From NCBI GenBank assembly GCA_029204225.1, contig CM055104.1:50070182-50134181 (forward strand): DNA of 64,000 bases. The letters are read 5' to 3'. This DNA comes from Diphasiastrum complanatum. Lineage: Eukaryota > Streptophyta > Lycopodiopsida > Lycopodiales > Lycopodiaceae. Each line of letters starts with the position of its first letter. Within the stretch, counting starts at the first letter, position 1. Position numbers and translations under genes: made by a program. Positions 58,963 through 64,000 of this stretch are shown here, in pieces. A model generated the notes under the pieces. That model ran no database searches. It worked only from the letters and a program-made list of their open reading frames with translations, and had not been told where the DNA came from.

Positions 58963-59364
58963 TCTCTCTCTTTCACTTTGATGTACTTTCTAGACGTGGT
59001 TTCCACTTTAAAAAGGTCTGAAATCAGCCTAGATTAATTATTTATCATGAATCAAATCCAAAACTAATTAATGGCAAGTCATTTTGGTAGCTTATTCTAG
59101 GATTTGCATCAAAAATTACATCAAACTGACACCAGATGAAATTACAGTGATCTAATGAATATGGGAGTTTAAATGCTGGTTCAGAGTTGTCTAAACGTGT
59201 GAACAGTATGGATTTTGATCCACAAAAAGTTTGGGATCAAATCCCCTCACCAATTCCAGGATACCAGCTCGCCCTTCCAGTATTAGCTTTTTGCAAGAAA
59301 AACCTGCTAAAATTGGATTAGTTTCAAACACTGATCAATAGCCTTGTACTTGGCTCTGATACCA
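58963..59364 (-). other. Copia B leader and primer site, inverted copy
   Basis: It is the reverse complement of 38358-38757. The primer site is intact here (complement of GGCTCTGATACCA, 59352-59364). The element body is missing: the copy is cut at 58963 in the untranslated leader. Confidence 0.85.
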
Positions 59365-60056
59365 TGTGAAAAGTATAGTACTAAGGACCATAAATGGATC
59401 TTTGAATGATCCACAAGGTTGATTGTGTGCTTGTTAAACAATCTATTAGATACTAGTCATCAAAAAACAAGATCTAGTTTAGTAGCTTGATAGAAAACAA
59501 GTAGAGACAATCAGATCATTGATCATAAACTGAAATCCGACTTCACACGTGTGAAAATGAGGCTGTAGTACGGCCTGTACACAGCATCTAATGTGTGCCA
59601 AAGCTTAGTTACATTGGAATCAATCACAATCACCATACATAGAGAAAAAATCTGAGTTTCTCCTTGAGGCTCCAAAAAGTTTCTATCTTCTCACTATGGA
59701 GAATGGGAATACATAGTAAAAGACACTTCCTTTGCAAATTTAGGTGAAAATCCATCATGTAATAAGGAAGTAGACTCAACTTTCTTGCCCTAATGTGAAA
59801 ACCCTAGCCTAGATCCAACAGTCATGCTTGGTAGGTGCATGGTAGGTACAAATCTCATCAAAAATCATGGTCTAGATCCTACAAAGTAGGAATCACTACC
59901 AAATGAACACAACCACTCCTCTTGACTCGTGGTAACCTACATAAGGTGTGGATTGACAAGTGGCACTTTGGCCATTCAAGTGTCTAACAAAAAATATTGA
60001 CAAAATATACAATATTCTACATGGCTAGATTTGCCAATGTAGGCAATTTTTTCACA
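59365..60056 (-). repeat. Copia B LTR, inverted copy
   Basis: Full-length LTR (692 bp) on the minus strand, from TGTGAAAAAATTGCC at 60056 to TTTTCACA at 59365. It abuts GAGCTTTCAT, the same flank as the LTR at 37667, so it is the same insertion carried along in a segmental inverted duplication. Confidence 0.9.
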
Positions 60057-61204
60057 GAGCTTTCATCAAGTGGGGGTCAATGGAAAAAAAGAATATATGC
60101 TTTCAAGTAAGATTTTGTTTTGAACTATTCATGTGTTTTGTTTCATCTAGCACATCAATGATTGTGAATAGTTTTTTTTTTAAATCTTATTTTTATCTTG
60201 TAGATCAATTTTAGTCACCAATCAAAATCTGAAAGACATGGACATGATTGGAAAGTCTTTGAGTGCAGTACTTACAGCCAAGTCAAAGACGAGTCTACTA
60301 GGAAATCAACAATATTTTTGAATCAAGTCCAAGATTGCAGAGGTCCATATGGGCGAAGTCGGCAAGATTATTGACCGAAAATTGATACAAGGAGCATGTG
60401 ATTATTCTGGTATTACCAAGGATGCATATGACACAATGTTTAAAATTATCAAAGAGGCATTTGGACAAGTACATATAAAAAAATTTCCTATTCCCTGGCC
60501 ATTTCAAATCAAATTAGAAAGGGATGTGTTAAATAGGGGTTTGCAAAACATCATTGGTATTCCTTACCATATCAATGAAATTTATAACTCAAAACATGGC
60601 ACTTTGTCATATGAGTCCACCAACAATATGTTTGTAGATTTTAAATCATTTACTGAAATTTATTGTAAAGTTTTATGGAATCACAAGTGAAAGTGTTGAA
60701 AATTTGATATAAGTTCTCAAGTTAGATGAATCAGAAGTAATAAAGGGACAAAAGCCAGAAAGGGTTAGTGTTACTCTTATGAATGGAGCATTAAGCAATA
60801 CGGTAAACTCGGAGAATCTTAATTTCAGTGTGCAGTCGGAAAATAATATCTGGTGGTTAGCAGCTTTCCAGATTTAAATCTATTTTATTGAGTACTAGCA
60901 ACTAATTCATTTCGAGAATTTATGGTTTTGTGTTTTAAGCTAATATTGTTTTGTTATTATAGGTCTAAGTTTAAAATATACTTAATCGAGTAATATTGTT
61001 CAATTCTCTTAACATAATTCATGATTTTGTATTTCAAACAGGTTTTAAAAGAAGATCATGACATTCTATTTTGGATTTTTAGTAAAACATATTATCTAGA
61101 GATAAATAAGAATCATATGAGCGACACACCACTCAATGTTTCTAGAATAGGTGATTTTAAGGTGGAATAGCATTTGGTTGGAGACTTGAAGTCGTTGAAC
61201 TGCA
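60057..61204 (+). pseudogene. Family E transposon gene, copy E2' (unoccupied site for copia A)
   Basis: Exon beginning after GATTGCAG at about 60345: MGEVGKIIDRKLIQGACDYS, KDAYDTMFKIIKEAFGQVHI, NRGLQNIIGIPYHINEIYN, then a one-base insertion near 60645 that shifts the frame (copy E2 is intact there). An intron of about 160 bp follows, then VLKEDHDILFWIFSKTYY and IGDFKVE, stop, HLVGDLKSLNCMF. At about 60425 the site ATATG is uninterrupted, unlike copy E2, which holds copia A1. Confidence 0.7.
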
Positions 61205-61452
61205 TGTTCTATAGGAAAAAGATAATTATTCTTCCACAGAGAACACGATGAAAGTTTGAATAAATCAAACTAATATAAGTGTCTTCAATCGGCTCTGTAT
61301 TTGATCTATGTACTAATAGAACAGTATTTGCTCTAATTGAATATGCGTGCGAAAATAATATGTGGAATAAGAGACAACTTAAGACAATTTTTAGACAATT
61401 AGAAACTATTGACCAAAAATGAATTTATAATCCTGAATCTAACTCAGTATAC
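61205..61452 (-). repeat. Copia C LTR, inverted partial copy
   Basis: Reverse complement of 32892-33138. It starts at the same junction with the E gene (GCATG then TTCTATAGG) and breaks off inside the LTR at CAGTATACATCTCT, which marks the outer edge of the inverted duplication. Confidence 0.8.
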
Positions 61453-61649
61453 ATCTCTTGTTGTCTTATCTCGTTGTTGTGTCTCTGAGTTACAATGAGC
61501 AATGTTGTAACAGTAGATATCTTACCGTTTACGATGGTTGATATTCAAATAGACGCTTTGTTTCCAAGGTCGAATAATTTCTTTTCGCGAATTATTCACG
61601 ACAGTCCATCTTCTTCCCATCTTCTTCTCAGTCAGTATCCTGATGATAT

Positions 61650-62414
61650 TATGTTAATGCAAGCAAACATGCCCCGACACAACAACAGGTGGTCCTTGAT
61701 TAGCAGATGCACTACAACCTACCTTGTTTGCTTTGGTTTTTGCAGGCACTCTTTGTACATGTTCTATGTCTGGTTGATGAGAGACATTTTCATTATTATT
61801 ATTCCATTGGTCTACTGGTCTCTTTTCTCTCACATCTATCATTGGTGCATTCACATCTCAGCCTTTTCCTATCAAGTCTATTTTCTCCACGTACTTGTTA
61901 ACGTTGTTAGAAAAGGAACCACCCACTATTGAATTCTCTTGCACTCTGCAAGATTGCATTAGCTAGATCTCCCACAACAGCCTCATAAATTGTCAACTTC
62001 ATGTTGTAGTTGTCCACTCTCTGCCATACATTGTGGACTACCTCGGACAAATTTGTTGTTGGCATTGTCGCTTCATCCTTGTGATCCGTCATCTACAACA
62101 CACTGTGATGTAAGATTTTTTATTTAAAAAAAGGTAATAGCAACAAGAATTACCACAAAATAGATCATCCAATCCAGCACTAATTTGATACATATAGTAA
62201 CCGTAAACTTTTCTTATCGATGGATTCAATTTCTCCACCACGCCAGCCAACTTTCTAGTTCATGCAAACAATTATCATACGCATTGCCAACCTTCCACCA
62301 TGCCGATATTTTGTTGTAAAGCCCGTCTACAGCATCTTGAGTAGTAATTGCATTTCTCCACTGCAAGCATAAAGCAACATGCTCATCTCGTGAAGTAGCT
62401 CCAATCTTATCCAC
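61650..62414 (-). pseudogene. Possible spliced gene of unknown family
   Basis: Minus-strand frames 62414-62226 (RDEHVALCLQWRNAITTQDA, WWKVGNAYDNCLHELESWLA) and 62092-61907 (TTNLSEVVHNVWQRVDNYNM, YEAVVGDLANAILQSAREF) could be two exons. An acceptor-like TGTTGTAG precedes the second, and a third frame (61854-61654) follows. Composition is protein-like but I recognise no domain. It may be the N-terminal part of a transposon gene. Confidence 0.3.
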
Positions 62415-62479
62415 TTATATACTTGCTAGAAATAGCGGCCTCCAAATTAATTTAGACCAACTAGACTAGTTGACATTTT

Positions 62480-63390
62480 TCACACTCCCTCTTCAACTAG
62501 TTTTACCACACAACTTTGATCCATATTAAGAATGATCTCCATTCTAAGAATTAGCCTCCTTTCTATTGTTTTATAATAGCTTTCATAATTGATATAGAGA
62601 ATAGTGTCCATATTGGGTGCTTCACTATTTCTTATATCAATTTTATATATCGAGATGAAAAAACAACATAGAATATAAGATAGAATCATAATGAATGAAT
62701 TCCTCCATGCTTCCACCTTTGATATCTCTGGAAAATAACAGATCAATAAATGTGAGTGATAATCATTTGCTTGCATGTATCCTCCATCTTTGTCCTTTCT
62801 TGATATGTCTCCACCAAGAAAATCCATGAATGAGCCTCCATCTCCATCTTGCCATGATTATGAATGAGTGATATAACGATCCTCCCTTGGCTTCATTTCC
62901 ATCAGCAAAACCAGCCAAGAGTTAGTACAACTCCAACAAAAAAATGATGCAAAACAATGTAACTAGTTTCACCATATCTTGACAATTTGCACACATTCAC
63001 ATGAAATTGCTCACATGAGAGAGAAAGATGGCTTTTTCCTTTGCCTTGAGGATCTTCTTAGAACTTGAATTCGAGAGGCATCTCCATCATCAACATCTAA
63101 AAAAACATCTTCATCACCATCAAAATTGTTGGATTAATCAACATCGACAACATCAAGGTTATACACATTCTCCTCTTTAAAGACAACATCCTTACAAATG
63201 TGAATTTTTTTTGAATTAGGAATGTAAATCCTATAAGCTTTCTTACTTTACTATGTCCAACAAAGATTCTCTTCAAGAATCCAAAAGATGAGTTGACATC
63301 GCAAGTACCACCAAAGATCTTCAAATGCTCCAACCTTGGCTTCTTATTAAAAAGAACTTCAAATGAAGTCTTCCCATGGTACCTCATGTT
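62480..63390 (-). pseudogene. Copia family F fragment: integrase end and possible 3' LTR start
   Basis: The minus strand from 63387 encodes KTSFEVLFNKKPRLEHLKIF and, over a frameshift, FLKRIFVGHSK and KIHICKDVVFKEE. This is the integrase C-terminal/linker region of Ty1/copia, followed by a Ser/Arg stretch of the linker (RRSSRQRKKPSF). After unrelated sequence, a purine tract TTGAAGAGGGAG precedes TGTGAAAAATGTCAAC at about 62492, which may be the start of a 3' LTR. RT and RNase H are not seen. Confidence 0.6.
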
Positions 63391-63621
63391 GGATTAGTCT
63401 ATTATAGGGAGTGATTCATCCAAATAATTGATCTTTAATCTACATCCATTTCATTGATTCAGTTCTATAGTTTTGTACGTGTTTCTACACAATCTACAAA
63501 AATACTCGAGAATCGCTCTAAATGGGTGACAACGCATTGTGGCTAGCTGTCAATTGCGACCTACGACCTAATTAAGCTGACCTAATTGGATAAGCATAAA
63601 TTGCTTTAGTATAAGTAGCTG

Positions 63622-63840
63622 ATCATTATAGAAGAAAGATAAGATAGAGGAATTCAAAGAAGGACTCATAGAGTTCTATTAGTATTCTATTTGAGTATTG
63701 TTGTTTAGCACTTACTGCTTATCAGCAGTAGTTGATCATTATAGAAGAAAGATAAGAGAGAAGAAATCGGAGAAGAAAGCTCATAGAGTTCTATTAGTGT
63801 TCTGTTTGAGTATAGCTATTTAGCGCTTACTGCTTATCAA
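63622..63840. repeat. Tandem duplication, two units of about 107 bp
   Basis: TGATCATTATAGAAGAAAGA at 63622 recurs at 63731, and the units end with CACTTACTGCTTATCA and GCGCTTACTGCTTATCA. Identity is roughly 85 percent by eye. It may belong to a copia LTR or leader running off the window end. The remainder to 64000 shows no gene. Confidence 0.8.
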
Positions 63841-64000
63841 TGGAAGTGCATCAGACAGAGTTATCAATTACTCAGAGATAATATAGAGAATGCAGTTTCA
63901 TTCACTATTGTTTTGTGCTCTCATCATCTGACTTTGTACATGCTATTTACTAAATCAATCCATCTTCTTATTGTGTTCAATATCATGTCAGAATGTATGC

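Noticed and set aside
1-64000. Endogenous virus (pararetrovirus or giant-virus insertion) as an explanation for the histone-like gene
   Set aside because: No capsid, movement protein, viral polymerase or cluster of viral core genes is visible; the neighbours are plant retrotransposons and DNA-transposon genes with spliceosomal introns.
1-64000. CRISPR arrays, bacterial operons, rRNA genes
   Set aside because: Nothing of the kind is visible; the repeats present are LTRs, tandem duplications and short motifs.

Overview
The window looks like repeat-rich nuclear DNA of a land plant. The evidence is plant-type degenerate telomeric CCCTAAA repeats, Ty1/copia elements with an initiator-Met-tRNA primer site (TGGTATCAGAGCC), several Ty3/gypsy fragments, one LINE fragment, and broken multi-exon transposon genes with GT..AG introns. 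These transposon gene families (a DPPY-type DNA methyltransferase, a DUF7869-like protein, and a KSHxxAR/HGG protein) are ones I associate with mosses, ferns and green algae. A non-seed plant is therefore my guess, not a demonstrated fact. I see no ordinary housekeeping gene and no convincing RNA gene.

Layout. 0-1.1 kb: half of a MITE and a copia fragment. 1.2-5.5 kb: broken coiled-coil and gypsy pieces, then a gypsy LTR with its long 3' noncoding region. 5.5-14.2 kb: the most unusual block. It holds two divergently transcribed genes that share a near-identical leader motif: an unrecognised two-exon 473-codon gene (8.06-6.56 kb, minus) and a divergent histone-H3/CENH3-like gene (8.79-9.73 kb, plus) with a very short tail and a long C-terminal extension cut by two in-frame stops. 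Beyond them lie tandem duplications, esterase-like remnants, a gypsy integrase and a DUF7869-like transposon gene, closed by an LTR of the same gypsy family in the opposite orientation. 14.2-24.2 kb: gypsy gag/protease/RT, a 3-kb unit carrying an intact two-exon gene of 170 codons, more gypsy fragments and a degenerate telomeric block. 25.2-31 kb: a broken methyltransferase transposon gene, a long GA microsatellite and a multi-exon transposon gene (family E). 31.5-45.8 kb: four copia families (C, A, B, D) and a gypsy integrase. 45.9-49 kb: an inverted second copy of the 3-kb unit next to a short CCACCTGCAAACGT array. 50-53.5 kb: LINE fragment, full MITE, and a cluster of palindromes. 53.5-57.5 kb: a second copia A copy with an open 603-codon recombinant frame. 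57.5-61.5 kb: gypsy 3' noncoding DNA, then an inverted copy of the 32.8-38.8 kb region. 61.5-64 kb: unknown exons and a further copia fragment.

History readable from the sequence. Two large segments are present as inverted duplicates (16.9-20.0 with 45.9-48.8 kb; 32.8-38.8 with 59.0-61.5 kb). In the second pair, copia A sits in one copy with a 5-bp target duplication while the other copy keeps the empty site. The duplication therefore came after copia B and C inserted and before copia A did. Most coding remnants are decayed. The better preserved frames are the 473-codon gene, the left 170-codon gene, the 619-codon copia A frame, and the 603-codon copia A2 frame. All family assignments are by eye; no database search was possible.
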